This document shows, piece after piece, positions 17,466 through 27,638 of a stretch of 64,000 nt of DNA (the stretch's first letter is position 1; every line of letters begins with the position of its first letter). A program made the translations under genes and the position numbers. Source of the stretch: an uncultured Bacteroidota bacterium (GTDB lineage Bacteria > Bacteroidota > Bacteroidia > Chitinophagales > Chitinophagaceae); contig CAIKYB010000027.1 in assembly GCA_903831575.1 (NCBI GenBank), positions 1 through 64,000 of the forward strand, in the 5' to 3' direction. Under the pieces are notes generated by a model. That model worked only from the letters and a program-made list of their open reading frames with translations, was not told where the DNA came from and made no database searches.

Positions 17466-18146
17466 ATGCAATTATTAAGCTTTAAAAAAATAAGTCTAAC
17501 ATTTATAATAGTAGTGTTTTTATGTTCTTCCAATTTCGCACAATACAAATCTTTTAAATTAAATACTCAGGGCGATACACTTAATGCAATAAAAGAAGAT
17601 GATCAAAAAGTAGGGAAGTGGGTTATTGAAACTCCTGAGTTGAGAGGCGAGCCTGGTAATACTGAAGAAGGAATGTATAAAAAAGGAGAGAAGGATGGTT
17701 ATTGGAGAAAATATTCTACTCAAGGCGATTTGCTTGCTGTGGAGCACTATATTTTGGGTGGAAAGGATGGTCTACAGCAATATTTTACTTATCTCGGAGA
17801 TTTAATTCAAGAAGAAAACTGGAAAGGATACAATCCAGATGCTCCGTATGATACGATTGCGGTATATGGCACCGGTAGTGGCGAGATAATCGATTTTAAA
17901 ATTGTGAAGGCAGCACCTTATAGCGTAAAAGATGGCGAATGGCGTTATTATGAGCCTGGTACAGGAAGGTTATTAAGGACAGAACAATGGAGCAGAAATA
18001 ATCTCGTAAAGCCCAATGCTCCCAAAGTATTAGTGATCCCTGATGATAAACCAAAAAAGATTGAAAAAACTCCTGAAATGCTTCAGTGGGAACAAAAAAA
18101 TAAAAATAAGAAAGGTGCTCTTCGTGATGGAAGGACTTCGGGGTAA
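17466..18146 (+). CDS. Exported MORN-repeat (YwqK-like) protein
   Basis: Protein of 226 residues with a signal peptide (about 1-26, ending SNFAQ). Repeated short hairpin motifs of MORN_2/YwqK type follow: EGMYKKGEKDGYWRKYSTQG, VEHYILGGKDGLQQYFTYLG and KDGEWRYYEPGTGRLLRTEQW. The tail is highly charged (Lys/Glu). Databases often call such proteins antitoxins of a YwqK family, but no toxin partner is present, and the signal peptide argues for an envelope location. Function unknown. Confidence 0.7.
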   Translation: MQLLSFKKISLTFIIVVFLCSSNFAQYKSFKLNTQGDTLNAIKEDDQKVGKWVIETPELRGEPGNTEEGMYKKGEKDGYWRKYSTQGDLLAVEHYILGGKDGLQQYFTYLGDLIQEENWKGYNPDAPYDTIAVYGTGSGEIIDFKIVKAAPYSVKDGEWRYYEPGTGRLLRTEQWSRNNLVKPNAPKVLVIPDDKPKKIEKTPEMLQWEQKNKNKKGALRDGRTSG

Positions 18147-18273
18147 ACTAAGGTTTTAATGGCTTAAGGTTAATCAACTAAATTAGTGCCACTAAGTCGC
18201 AAAGGCACGAATTTTCACAAAGTTTAGTAACTAAATTTTCGCATCTTCAATTATCAACTAGTAAACCAATCAA
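18147..18273. repeat. G/T-arm then C/A-arm words in a convergent gap
   Basis: The gap opens with TAAGGTTTTAATGGCTTAAGG words. It continues with GCCACTAAGTCGCAAAGGCAC and TTTTCACAAAG (words reminiscent of those at 9960-9990) and ends with ATCAACTAG, AAACCAATCAACTAATCC. No gene and no clear T-tract terminator. Confidence 0.55.
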
Positions 18274-20646
18274 CTAATCCCTAACCTCTCTTTGCATTGG
18301 ATTCCTCCCACTTGCAGCACCTCTTGGAGTCGCAGGTTTGGATTTGAATAATTGAAACTTACTCGGTTGCTGCCTTAATGGCCATTGATTATTTTTCTCA
18401 TCAATATCAGCAGTTTCTCTGAATGGATCAATTTTTATGGAAATAACTTCTTTATCTTTTATAAATGTTTTTACGATTTTATTTTCATTCTTTCTCCAGA
18501 CATTTACGCCAATTCTATCAATGCTTTTTGAGCTGTCCTTGTAAGTCCATTCGATAATTACAGGCATGACCAATCCGCCTTTATTGCTCAACGATAGTTC
18601 GTAAATTCTTTTTTCACCTGCGACCTGCTTCTTTTCTTCAATACTCAAATCCTCATTGTTATTTGCTGGTATTGTGGTGACAAATGAGGCGGTGTCAATT
18701 TTTACAAACCCACGATCATATCTCCAATAAAAATCTCTCAAAGTGGTATCCGCATCTGTTGCAAATACGATTTTTTTGTCCTCTCTGTTTCTGATTTTAG
18801 AGATGTCTTCGTAATTATTTTGAATGGGCTTTGTAACTGCAACCATTTTAGTGTTTTGGTCAATTGGTTTTATTTCTTGCGGATCTGTATTTAATATGGA
18901 CCATTTTACGCTATCCAATGAAATGTCTACGGGGTCTGTATTGTAAAACCATCCACGCCAAAACCAATCCAGGTCTTCTGCGCTGGCGTCTTCCATTGTT
19001 CTAAAAAAATCTGCAGGAGTAGGGTGTTTAAAAGCCCATCTTTTGCAGTATGTTTTGAAGGCGTAATCGAAATTTTTTCTTCCTATAATAGTTTCTCTGA
19101 GGATATTCAAACCTGTAGCAGGTTTGGCATAAGCATTGGGTCCAAATTGAATGATATTTTCACTGTTTGTCATGATAGGTTCCAGTTGGTCTTTTGGCAA
19201 TTTCATGTAGTCAACAATTTTATATGCAGGGCCTCTTCCTACAGGAAATTTATTGTCCCAAAGCTCTTCTGTAAGATATTCTACAAAGGTATTTAGTCCT
19301 TCATCCATCCAACTCCATTGTCTTTCATCGCTGTTGATAATCATTGGAAAGAAATTATGTCCAACTTCATGAATAACTACGCCTAACATGCCGTTTTTTG
19401 TTCCTTCACTATATGTTCCGTCTTTTTCGCAACGACCATAATTAAAACAAATCATCGGGTACTCCATACCGTTTGCTGCTTCAATACTTTGTGCAACTGG
19501 GTATGGATACGGAATGGTAAAGCTGGAATAAGATTTCAAGGTATGAGCAATAACTTTAGTGCTGAATTTTCTATAGAGTGGATAAGCTTCTTTTCCATAG
19601 GCACTCATGCACATTATTTTTTTACCTGCTATTTTTACAGGCATAGCATCCCAAACAAACTTTCTACTGCTTCCCCAGGCGAAGTCCCTAACGTTTTCAG
19701 CTTTAAATATCCAGGTCTTTTTTTGAGTGCTTTTTAGGAGCTCTCTGTTTTTTGCTTCAGCCAGTGTTACAATTTCTGTTACGTCAGTTGCTGTTTGTGC
19801 AGATTGCCATCTCTTGTATTGTTCTGGCGATAACACTTGCTGATAATTCTGTCCCTGACCTGTTGCCATAACTACATGATCTGCAGGGACGGTCATGCTT
19901 ACCTGATAGTTTCCGAAGATTAAAGCAAACTCTCCTGATCCTGCAAATTGATGATTTTGCCAGCCTTGGAAATCACTGTATACACAGAGTCTGGGGAACC
20001 ATTGCGTCATGGTAAAAATATCATTACCATCTTCTGGAAAGTATTCATAACCACCACGGCCACCATATTTCATTCGATCACAAATATTGTAGTTCCAATC
20101 TATATTGAAGATGAATTTCGAGCCGGGTTTTAATGTTGACGGCAAGTCTATGCGCATCATGGTCTTATTGATGGTATAGTTCAATGATTTACCCAAAGCG
20201 TCGGTTACTTTTAAAATATTATCTCCATATTCTTTATCTAATTTGCCTTGCATTCTGTTGATATCCTGTTCTGATAATTGCTGAGGCATGCCATTGCTAT
20301 TTTCATATCCGGCATTATTTGTTGTACTGTGCTGGTTTTCATCCAACTGAAGCCATAGATAATCCAATGCATCAGGAGAGTTGTTAAAAAAGGTGAGTGT
20401 TTCTTTTCCATTCAAACGGCGATTGGGTTCGTCTATTTCACAAGTGATTTTGTAATCACAACGTTGTTGCCAATATTTTGATCCTGGTGCTCCGCTAGCT
20501 GCTCTGTATTCATTTGGACTTGGCAAAATTGTGCCTAATTGTTCAAATCTGTTTCCATGATTGCTTCCTGGATTATTTCTGATATCCTGAGCAGTTGTTT
20601 TTAGGAAAAAAAAGTTAAGAATGACCAAGTAAATAATTTGCTTCAT
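18274..20646 (-). CDS. M1-family metallopeptidase, exported
   Basis: Gluzincin aminopeptidase-like protein of 790 residues with a signal peptide (MKQIIYLVILNFFFLKTTAQ). An N-terminal beta domain precedes the catalytic domain, where the zinc site HEVGHN (His426, Glu427, His430) is followed by Glu449 in WMDEGLNTF, the exact HExxH-x18-E spacing of M1. The usual GAMEN is replaced by AANGMEYP just upstream, as in other Bacteroidota members. The start was set at 20646, because the longer frame to 20724 adds residues ahead of the signal peptide. It probably acts in the periplasm or at the surface. Confidence 0.88.
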   Translation of the reverse strand: MKQIIYLVILNFFFLKTTAQDIRNNPGSNHGNRFEQLGTILPSPNEYRAASGAPGSKYWQQRCDYKITCEIDEPNRRLNGKETLTFFNNSPDALDYLWLQLDENQHSTTNNAGYENSNGMPQQLSEQDINRMQGKLDKEYGDNILKVTDALGKSLNYTINKTMMRIDLPSTLKPGSKFIFNIDWNYNICDRMKYGGRGGYEYFPEDGNDIFTMTQWFPRLCVYSDFQGWQNHQFAGSGEFALIFGNYQVSMTVPADHVVMATGQGQNYQQVLSPEQYKRWQSAQTATDVTEIVTLAEAKNRELLKSTQKKTWIFKAENVRDFAWGSSRKFVWDAMPVKIAGKKIMCMSAYGKEAYPLYRKFSTKVIAHTLKSYSSFTIPYPYPVAQSIEAANGMEYPMICFNYGRCEKDGTYSEGTKNGMLGVVIHEVGHNFFPMIINSDERQWSWMDEGLNTFVEYLTEELWDNKFPVGRGPAYKIVDYMKLPKDQLEPIMTNSENIIQFGPNAYAKPATGLNILRETIIGRKNFDYAFKTYCKRWAFKHPTPADFFRTMEDASAEDLDWFWRGWFYNTDPVDISLDSVKWSILNTDPQEIKPIDQNTKMVAVTKPIQNNYEDISKIRNREDKKIVFATDADTTLRDFYWRYDRGFVKIDTASFVTTIPANNNEDLSIEEKKQVAGEKRIYELSLSNKGGLVMPVIIEWTYKDSSKSIDRIGVNVWRKNENKIVKTFIKDKEVISIKIDPFRETADIDEKNNQWPLRQQPSKFQLFKSKPATPRGAASGRNPMQREVRD

Positions 20647-20881
20647 GATGTTGATTTGTAAATAAGAAAGTAAAAGTATTAAAAGCAGGTCATAATTTAT
20701 CAAAATGGCCAACGTTGTGTACACATATAAATAGCTATAATGCCACTGATAATTGAATATTTATTGGCTCAATATTATTCTTTTAAAATGCTTAATTTTT
20801 TAAGCCCATTGTTAGGTAGAGTAGAAAAATAACGCTTATTTTGGGTTGTTAATTAACTGGTTAGTATTAAAACTACTTCAA

Positions 20882-21388
20882 ATGCATTCATTTATCACCA
20901 GAATAACAGTTTCTTTTTTCATTCTCTTTTTATTTTCAAATGCTGCCAATCATCCGATATATGTGAGTGTGACTGAAATTGAACATAATGCCAAAGATCA
21001 TATTTTAGAAATCAGTTGCAAAATATTTACCAATGATTTCGAAATTACATTAAGAAAAAATAATACAGATAAGATTGATTTATTAAATCCAAAAGATCGA
21101 AAAGTGATGGATGGCTTGGTAAGTAAATATATCAAACAACATTTATTAATTCAATTAGAGGGCAAACTGGTTGTTTTGAAATATCTGGGTTATGAGCAAT
21201 CTGATGAATCTATTCAAAGTTATTTCCAGGTGGAAGACGTTAAATCGGTAAGTCGTATTTCCATACAAGACAATATACTATATGAGTATAAGCGAGACCA
21301 GATGAGCTTGTTGCACGTTACTGTAAATTCCAATCGCAAAAGCACGAGGTTAAATAATCCGGAGGATAAAGTAGATTTTCGATTTTAA
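20882..21388 (+). CDS. DUF6702-like exported protein
   Basis: Small protein of 168 residues with a hydrophobic N-terminus (signal peptide about 1-21) followed by HPIYVSVTEIEHNAKDHILEISCKIFTNDFE, given here only as its key words HPIYVSVTEI and CKIFTNDFE, a pattern of the DUF6702 group widespread in Bacteroidota. Function unknown. The start at 20882 is preferred to an in-frame ATG at 20846. The stop overlaps the convergent CorC/HlyC-like gene by four bases. In relatives this type of protein often lies next to the M1 peptidase, which is divergent here. Confidence 0.6.
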   Translation: MHSFITRITVSFFILFLFSNAANHPIYVSVTEIEHNAKDHILEISCKIFTNDFEITLRKNNTDKIDLLNPKDRKVMDGLVSKYIKQHLLIQLEGKLVVLKYLGYEQSDESIQSYFQVEDVKSVSRISIQDNILYEYKRDQMSLLHVTVNSNRKSTRLNNPEDKVDFRF

Positions 21389-22683
21389 TTTTCTTCCATT
21401 TCGTCCTTCAATTCTTCAGAAATCCTCACCAATATTTTATCAATACGTTGTCCGTCAATATCAATGATTTCAAAATGGAAATCTTTCCAGGAAAAAGTTT
21501 CTCCTGTAGCCGGAATGTGTTCCAATTCATGTAAAACAAATCCAGCGAGTGTATCAAATTCATGTTCGCCTTCATTCATCCAGTCTGCTCTTTCAAAGTA
21601 ACTGAGGAAGTCATAAAATTGAATTAAGGCGTCAATTAAGAAAGTGCCATCTTCTCTTTTTACAATTTCGTATTCGTCCTGGCCAATCTGAGGTACGTCA
21701 CCAACGATGGCTTCCATGATATCATTTAAGGTTATCATTCCTTCCAATGTTCCGTATTCATTAACGATAAAGCAGGTATGAATTTTTGAAATTTTTATTT
21801 TTTCCAATAATTGATATGCTTTGTTATTTTCTGGAACAAATAACCCGGGTTTAATAATTTGTCCCAATTTAGTTTCAGGCGCAGATTTGAATAGATCTTT
21901 TACATAAACCAATCCTTTTATTTCGTCCACAACACCATCACAAACGGGGTAAGTGCTGAACACAATATCAGTCAATTTTCTTTTCACTTCTTCAACGGTA
22001 TCATTGATATCGAGCCATACAATTTCCGTTCGATGTGTCATTAGCGAAGTGATATTTCTATCGCCTAAATGAAATACTCTTTCGATGATTTCTTTTTCAT
22101 CTTCATCAATAGACCCATGTTCACTACCTTCTGTAATCATCGCTTTTATTTCCTCCTCAGTAATGGCACTATCAGAAGGTTTTTTAATATTCAATATTTT
22201 AAAAATCAAATTGGTAATTCCTGAAAGCAACCAAACGAATGGATATACGATGGAGGAAATAAAGTTCATCGGTCCGGCAACGGCTCTGGCGATTTTTTCG
22301 GATTGAATTAAGCCTAATTTTTTGGGCATTAATTCTCCAAAAATTATGGAGAGAAAAGTTACGCAAACTACCACTATAGATGTAGATATTGTTCCAGCAT
22401 ATTCTTTTAGCGAAGGGATGTTTTCTATATAGGGCTTTAACTCTGCGCCAAATTTTTCTCCGGAATAAACCCCTGTAAGAATTGCGATGAGTGTCATACC
22501 AATTTGAGCGGTACTTAAAAAACGTTCTGGATTATCAATTAGTAAAAGTGCAGTCTTTGCTTTCTCATCGCCTTTATTGGCCAGGCTTTCCATTCTGGTT
22601 CTCCTTGCACTGATCAGTGCAATTTCACTCATTACAAAAAGTGCATTAACGAAGATGAGTGATAATAAAATAAGTATTTCCAT
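21385..22683 (-). CDS. CNNM/CorC-HlyC family membrane protein with CBS pair
   Basis: Protein of 432 residues in three blocks: a DUF21 (CNNM) membrane domain with about four helices (1-180), a tandem CBS pair (about 205-330; MTHRTEIVWLD, YPVCDG, VNEYGTLEGMITLNDIMEAIVGD) and a CorC_HlyC C-terminal domain (about 345-425; FDTLAGFVLHELEHIPATGE). Family members are linked to divalent-cation (Mg or Co) efflux or homeostasis; the hemolysin name is historical. It follows the PAP2 gene after six bases, so the two form an operon. Confidence 0.88.
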   Translation of the reverse strand: MEILILLSLIFVNALFVMSEIALISARRTRMESLANKGDEKAKTALLLIDNPERFLSTAQIGMTLIAILTGVYSGEKFGAELKPYIENIPSLKEYAGTISTSIVVVCVTFLSIIFGELMPKKLGLIQSEKIARAVAGPMNFISSIVYPFVWLLSGITNLIFKILNIKKPSDSAITEEEIKAMITEGSEHGSIDEDEKEIIERVFHLGDRNITSLMTHRTEIVWLDINDTVEEVKRKLTDIVFSTYPVCDGVVDEIKGLVYVKDLFKSAPETKLGQIIKPGLFVPENNKAYQLLEKIKISKIHTCFIVNEYGTLEGMITLNDIMEAIVGDVPQIGQDEYEIVKREDGTFLIDALIQFYDFLSYFERADWMNEGEHEFDTLAGFVLHELEHIPATGETFSWKDFHFEIIDIDGQRIDKILVRISEELKDEMEEN

Positions 22684-22689
22684 AAAATA

Positions 22690-23253
22690 TTAAGATAAAC
22701 TAAATTTTTGATTGAATAGGGATGATGAAAAATATCCGATGGTAAATCCTACTAATGCCCCACAAATCACATCAAGTGGGAAGTGAACCCCAACATATAT
22801 TTGAGCGTAACATATTAGGGTAGCCCATGCAAAAAACAAGTGTCCCCATTTCCCGATTTTATTCTTGAAAGTAAAATAGAAAAAAGTACCTAAAGCAAAA
22901 TGATTCGCTGCATGAGAAGAAGTAAAGCTGGAGCTTTGTGGTCTGTAGTTGAGCAAAAATCTAACGGTATCTGTCATGCCTGGATCATTGCAAGGACGAA
23001 GTCTGGGTATGTTATTTTTGATCAAGTCGCTGCTGATAAAATCCGTAAGTATAGGAATACAGGCAGCAAATAAAAGCCACCACCATTTATTTTTCTCAAA
23101 GTTCAAGATCACAAAAACCAATAAAAATAAGTAGAGTGGTATCCAGGTTTGTGAATTTCTGACGAATGGCATTAACATGTCAAAAAAATCGTTATGCCAT
23201 CGATTATTGATAAGTTCAAAAAGATATTTGTCTATTTTTACAACAGTTTGCAT
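22690..23253 (-). CDS. PAP2-family membrane phosphatase
   Basis: Integral membrane phosphatase of 187 residues with five to six hydrophobic segments. The three PAP2 motifs are present: KNNIPRLRP, SSSFTSSHAANHF (the usual PSGH replaced by TSSH, catalytic His retained) and YVGVHFPLDV with the second His and Asp. It may act on undecaprenyl pyrophosphate or a phosphatidyl phosphate. First gene of a pair with the CorC/HlyC-like protein. Confidence 0.85.
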   Translation of the reverse strand: MQTVVKIDKYLFELINNRWHNDFFDMLMPFVRNSQTWIPLYLFLLVFVILNFEKNKWWWLLFAACIPILTDFISSDLIKNNIPRLRPCNDPGMTDTVRFLLNYRPQSSSFTSSHAANHFALGTFFYFTFKNKIGKWGHLFFAWATLICYAQIYVGVHFPLDVICGALVGFTIGYFSSSLFNQKFSLS

Positions 23254-23378
23254 ATAATCAAATCCGTAAGTTATGTTAAAATAATCAACCTTGATGCAGA
23301 TTATAGTATTTCTTTGTTGTGGTTAAAGAATTGTCAGAGATATTAAACTAATTTAGCCGAATTAAAATTACGCAGCGC

Positions 23379-25370
23379 ATGCAATTTATTTATCGTATCC
23401 CAAGATTGATCAGATGGGTCTTATCCATTTTGCTTTCTTTTTTAGTATTAATGACTATTTATCGGGTTGTTTTCTTTTTTCACTATCGTGGTATTTCACG
23501 TCCATTCAGCGGTTCTGCTTTTTTGCTGGGGTTGAGGTATGATGCAAGAGTTGTAGCTGTTTTGGGTTTATTTATGCTGTTGTTGTCGGCTGTTCCTTTC
23601 TTAAATCCTATAAAAAAAAGGGCTGTTCATACCTTCTGGAATATCTTGGTTTGTGTTTTTCTTTTGCTGCTGTTGATTTTCTATAGCGCAGATTTTTATC
23701 ATTATGATTATCTTAAACAAAGACTTAATGCTTCTGTTTTGAATTTCCTGGTAGATGCCAAAATTTCTTTTGGGATGATGTGGGAAACCTATCCCATACT
23801 GAAAATATTTTTCGCGATAATAGTATTCACTTTTTTGTTTGTAAAGTGGCATGATAAAACAATCAAAACGATAAGTGATAAAAAACCTACTCATCAAAAA
23901 AATAAGATTACTTCCATTTACTATATTGTATTTGTGCTCTTGCTTGCAGGGTTTACTTTTGGCAGACTGGGCCAATATCCATTGAGATGGAGCGATGCCT
24001 TTGCTTTTACTGACGATTTTAAAGCAAGTACTTCTCTAAATCCATTTCAAAGTTTTTTCAGTTCGCTTCAATTTAGAAATCCAAAGTATGATATAAAAAA
24101 AGTCAACGCATCTTATGATATAATGGCTGAATATTTAGGGGTGCCTCATCCTGATGCGTCCAATTTAAATTATTTAAGAGAGGTTAATTTTGACAGTACT
24201 ATCTTGGAGAAGCCAAATGTCGTAGTGGTGATTTGTGAAAGTTTCAGTGCATATAAAAGTTCGATGTTTGGTAACAAATTAAATGCGACTCCTTATTTCA
24301 ATAAGATGTGTAATGATGGTGTTTTTTTTGAAAGATGTTTTACTCCTGCATTCGGAACGGCAAGAGGAGTATGGGCTACAATTACCGGTATTCCTGATGT
24401 TGAGCAATCCAAAACATCAAGTAGAAATCCTCTGGCAGTTGACCAGCACTCTATTATAAATGATTTCAAAGGGTATGAAAAGTATTATTTTTTAGGAGGA
24501 AGTACGACCTGGGCTAATATCAGAGGGTTGTTGAAAAACAACATCAATGATCTCCATATTATAGAACAGGAGGATTTCAAATCGAATCAGGTTGATGTAT
24601 GGGGAATCAGTGACAAAAATCTTTTTTTAGAATCTAATAAGATTTTAGCCCAACAACAAAAACCATTTTTTGCCATTATACAAACTGCAGATAACCATCG
24701 CCCATATACGATACCTGAAGAAGATTTGAATACATTTAAAAAAGTAAATTATCCATCTGATACTCTTTTAAAATATGGCTTCGATAACAATGGTCAATTA
24801 AATGCATTTAGGTATACGGATTTTAATTACGAGCATTTTATTGAAGCTGCAAAAAAGGAAAAATATTTCAAGAATACCATTTTTGTTTTTGTTGGTGATC
24901 ATGGTTTGAGAGGGGATGCGGGAAATTTATTCCCCCAGAGTTTTACGAAGCAAGGAATTCTTGCCGAGCATGTGCCCTTGTTATTTTATTCACCAAATTT
25001 GCTACAGCCCAAAAAGGTCAAACAAGTCTGCTCTCAATTGGATGTGTTGCCTTCTGTTGCAGCCTTAACAAGGCAGTCTCATAGAAATACTACACTGGGA
25101 AGAAATTTATTTGACACTGCTCAAAGGCAACATAAATTTGCGTTTATTGCTGATCCTGAACTTTCTAATATTGCATTAGTGAGCGATGAATATTATTTCT
25201 CGAAGAGTTTTAATGGGAAGGCTTCAAACTTTGTTTCTGTTGTAAACAATGAACCTATTGCTGTTAATAAACAAACAGACAGTATTAAGAAAAGGATGGA
25301 TGAATTAGTAAATGCCTGGTATGAAACGGCTAAATATATGATCTTAAATAATAAGAAAAAGACTAATTGA
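23379..25370 (+). CDS. LTA synthase-like alkaline-phosphatase-fold membrane protein
   Basis: Protein of 663 residues with five N-terminal membrane helices (about 1-210) and a C-terminal sulfatase/LTA-synthase domain. The metal and nucleophile region VVVICESFSAYKSSMFG is followed by FGTARGVWATITGIP carrying the catalytic Thr, then DNHRPYTIP and VGDHGLRGD near 495. Bacteroidota lack lipoteichoic acid, so transfer of a phosphoglycerol or phosphoethanolamine group to glycans or lipids is more likely; this is inference. It overlaps the convergent methyltransferase gene by eight bases. Confidence 0.85.
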   Translation: MQFIYRIPRLIRWVLSILLSFLVLMTIYRVVFFFHYRGISRPFSGSAFLLGLRYDARVVAVLGLFMLLLSAVPFLNPIKKRAVHTFWNILVCVFLLLLLIFYSADFYHYDYLKQRLNASVLNFLVDAKISFGMMWETYPILKIFFAIIVFTFLFVKWHDKTIKTISDKKPTHQKNKITSIYYIVFVLLLAGFTFGRLGQYPLRWSDAFAFTDDFKASTSLNPFQSFFSSLQFRNPKYDIKKVNASYDIMAEYLGVPHPDASNLNYLREVNFDSTILEKPNVVVVICESFSAYKSSMFGNKLNATPYFNKMCNDGVFFERCFTPAFGTARGVWATITGIPDVEQSKTSSRNPLAVDQHSIINDFKGYEKYYFLGGSTTWANIRGLLKNNINDLHIIEQEDFKSNQVDVWGISDKNLFLESNKILAQQQKPFFAIIQTADNHRPYTIPEEDLNTFKKVNYPSDTLLKYGFDNNGQLNAFRYTDFNYEHFIEAAKKEKYFKNTIFVFVGDHGLRGDAGNLFPQSFTKQGILAEHVPLLFYSPNLLQPKKVKQVCSQLDVLPSVAALTRQSHRNTTLGRNLFDTAQRQHKFAFIADPELSNIALVSDEYYFSKSFNGKASNFVSVVNNEPIAVNKQTDSIKKRMDELVNAWYETAKYMILNNKKKTN

Positions 25371-26103
25371 TTTTTTCAGCAATGATTATTAATCTAGGGC
25401 TTTTTCTTTCATCGTAATTGCTTAATTTATAATCGCCATAAACCTCTTTTATTTTTAATCCAAATGGGTTCATTATTTCTTTGAAATCCTGAAGTGAAAA
25501 TCTCGAAACGACTTCGGTGAAGTGAATGGGTGAAGTAAGTTCCTCGTCTTGTATTAATATTTTTTTATAAAATTTATTATCGTCGTACCATTTGGTGATT
25601 TTATATTCAACTTGATCAATTATTTTCTCTTCCTGGTGAATCATATTATCTTCTGCATAACCCGAGTTTAAATAATCTATAACCAGCGTTCCCTTTTTCT
25701 TAAGAGATTGAGACATGGTCTGCATAGCATTGCTGTTTTCTCTGGCAGTATTAAAATAACCAAAACTTGTAAAAAAATTAAAGACATAATCAAAATAATT
25801 GATCCAAAAAGTCTGTCTCATATCGTGTTTGTAAAAATGGAGGTTGGGAAGTTCATGGGCGAGGGCTTCTTGAATACTCATTTCGCTAAGATCGATTCCT
25901 GTTACGTCAAAGCCTTTGTTAGCCAACTGTAAGGAATGTCTACCTTTTCCACAAGCCAAATCAAGCATCAACGCATCTTTGGGAGGAGCAAGCGAATCGA
26001 TGAGCTTGTCAATGAATTTACTGGCTTCGTTTTCGTCTCTGTTTTGATAAAGCTGATGATAATATTTGGAATTGAACCAATCTTTGAACCAGGAATCTTG
26101 CAT
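25363..26103 (-). CDS. Class I SAM-dependent methyltransferase
   Basis: Protein of 246 residues with the Rossmann SAM-binding motif LDLACGKGRHSLQLANKGF near 40-58 and GIDLSEMSI as the acidic loop, then a post-I region with YVFNFFTSFGYF. No accessory domain identifies the substrate; the fold resembles small-molecule methyltransferases. It is divergent from glmM with a 114-base gap. Confidence 0.85.
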   Translation of the reverse strand: MQDSWFKDWFNSKYYHQLYQNRDENEASKFIDKLIDSLAPPKDALMLDLACGKGRHSLQLANKGFDVTGIDLSEMSIQEALAHELPNLHFYKHDMRQTFWINYFDYVFNFFTSFGYFNTARENSNAMQTMSQSLKKKGTLVIDYLNSGYAEDNMIHQEEKIIDQVEYKITKWYDDNKFYKKILIQDEELTSPIHFTEVVSRFSLQDFKEIMNPFGLKIKEVYGDYKLSNYDERKSPRLIIIAEKIN

Positions 26104-26190
26104 CAGGCAAAGTTAAGTCTAACTGACCATTGTGTAGGCAATTACTCGTTTTCTTTTGAGCAGTAAAATTATATACTCAAAACTCTTTGT

Positions 26191-26198
26191 TATATTTG
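26191..26198 (+). promoter_or_regulatory. Putative -7 box of glmM
   Basis: TATATTTG matches the TAnnTTTG consensus and lies 20 bases before the glmM start codon. No TTG at the right distance upstream, so only half a promoter is seen. Confidence 0.4.
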
Positions 26199-26217
26199 GG
26201 CTCCAAAATAAGTGATC

Positions 26218-27615
26218 ATGGCTTTGATAAAGAGTATATCAGGAATAAGAGGTACAATTGGCGGCAAAACAGGAACGAATCTTACTCCTTTGGATGTGGT
26301 GAAATTTACTGCAGCATATGGTACTTGGCTTCTACAATCAATAGAAAAATCGAATCCAGCTTCTTGTAAAGTTGTTGTTGGAAGAGATGGAAGAATCAGT
26401 GGATCGATGGTAAAAAATCTGGTTAATGCTACTCTAATTTCTTTGGGTATAAATGTTGTCGATCTGGATTTAAGTACAACGCCAACGGTAGAAATGGGGG
26501 TAAAAATATTGCATGCAGATGGTGGAATTATTCTTACTGCAAGTCATAATCCCAAAGAATGGAATGCTTTGAAATTGCTAAATAATAAAGGAGAATTCAT
26601 CAGTGGGGAGGAGGGAAAGTTGATATTAGAGTTAGCGGAAAAAGAATCCTTTTCTTTTGCAGATATTGACCATATCGGAACGATTTCTCAAAATTCGGAA
26701 TTGCTGGGCGCTCATATTGATGCCATACTTTGCAATAAAATGGTGGACAAGAAGGCCATTAAAAATGCAGGATTTAAAATTGTGATTGATGCCATAAATA
26801 GTTCCGGATCCATTGCTGTACCTGCTTTACTTCGTGCCTTGGGTGTGGAAGACATTGTAATTATAAATGAAGAAGTAAACGGACAATTTTCTCATAATCC
26901 AGAACCTTTGCCGGCGCACTTAACGGAGCTTAGTCATGCCGTAGAAACCAATAATGCTACTTTAGGCATTGCGGTAGATCCTGATGTAGATCGCCTCTGT
27001 TTTGTTTGTGAAGACGGAACCATGTTTGGCGAAGAATATACACTTGTGGCAGTTGCGGATTATGTGTTGAGTAAGCAGCCAGGCAATACCGTTAGTAATA
27101 TGTCTTCCACTCGTGCATTAAAAGACATTACTATTAAGCATGGCGGCGAATATTTTGCAAGTGCTGTTGGCGAAGTTAATGTTGTAAACAAAATGAAAGA
27201 AGTTAATGCTGTAATTGGTGGAGAGGGCAACGGTGGAATTATTGTTCCTGAATTGCATTATGGCAGAGACGCTTTGATTGGGATTGCTTTATTTCTTACT
27301 CATTTAGCGAATAGTAAAAAAAGTGTAAAGCAATTAAGGAATACTTATCCTGACTATTTTATGAGCAAGAATAAAATAACGCTGGAAGAGAATGTAGATG
27401 TTAAAGCTGTTTTCAAAAAAATACAGAATAAATACAAATCGCTTCCTTTTAGTACTGAAGATGGCTTAAAAATTGAATTTGATAACGATTGGGTGCATTT
27501 GCGTACAAGCAATACAGAGCCCATTATAAGGATATATGCAGAAAGTAATTTTGAAACAACGGCGGATAACATTGCAATGAAATTGATAAAAGATATTCAG
27601 GAGGCAATTCTTTAA
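26218..27615 (+). CDS. glmM: Phosphoglucosamine mutase (phosphohexomutase family)
   Basis: Interconverts glucosamine-6-P and glucosamine-1-P on the way to UDP-GlcNAc for peptidoglycan and LPS. The 465 residues show the alpha-D-phosphohexomutase domains in order: SISGIRGTIGG at the start, the phosphoserine loop TASHNPKEWN (Ser about 108), the metal loop DPDVDRLC, the sugar loop GEGNGGI and the phosphate loop RTSNTEPIIRIYAE. Phosphomannomutase activity cannot be excluded. ATG at 26218 is chosen over the in-frame GTG at 26212. The next gene follows after 23 bases. Confidence 0.85.
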   Translation: MALIKSISGIRGTIGGKTGTNLTPLDVVKFTAAYGTWLLQSIEKSNPASCKVVVGRDGRISGSMVKNLVNATLISLGINVVDLDLSTTPTVEMGVKILHADGGIILTASHNPKEWNALKLLNNKGEFISGEEGKLILELAEKESFSFADIDHIGTISQNSELLGAHIDAILCNKMVDKKAIKNAGFKIVIDAINSSGSIAVPALLRALGVEDIVIINEEVNGQFSHNPEPLPAHLTELSHAVETNNATLGIAVDPDVDRLCFVCEDGTMFGEEYTLVAVADYVLSKQPGNTVSNMSSTRALKDITIKHGGEYFASAVGEVNVVNKMKEVNAVIGGEGNGGIIVPELHYGRDALIGIALFLTHLANSKKSVKQLRNTYPDYFMSKNKITLEENVDVKAVFKKIQNKYKSLPFSTEDGLKIEFDNDWVHLRTSNTEPIIRIYAESNFETTADNIAMKLIKDIQEAIL

Positions 27616-27638
27616 GTCGGCAACAAATTCAGAAGGGT

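Noticed and set aside
17466-18146. Toxin-antitoxin locus suggested by the YwqK-like repeats
   Set aside because: There is no toxin gene beside it, and the signal peptide is at odds with a cytoplasmic antitoxin.
23601-23975. 124-codon frame opposite the LTA-synthase-like gene
   Set aside because: Antisense to the membrane-helix region of a real gene, with composition typical of a shadow frame.
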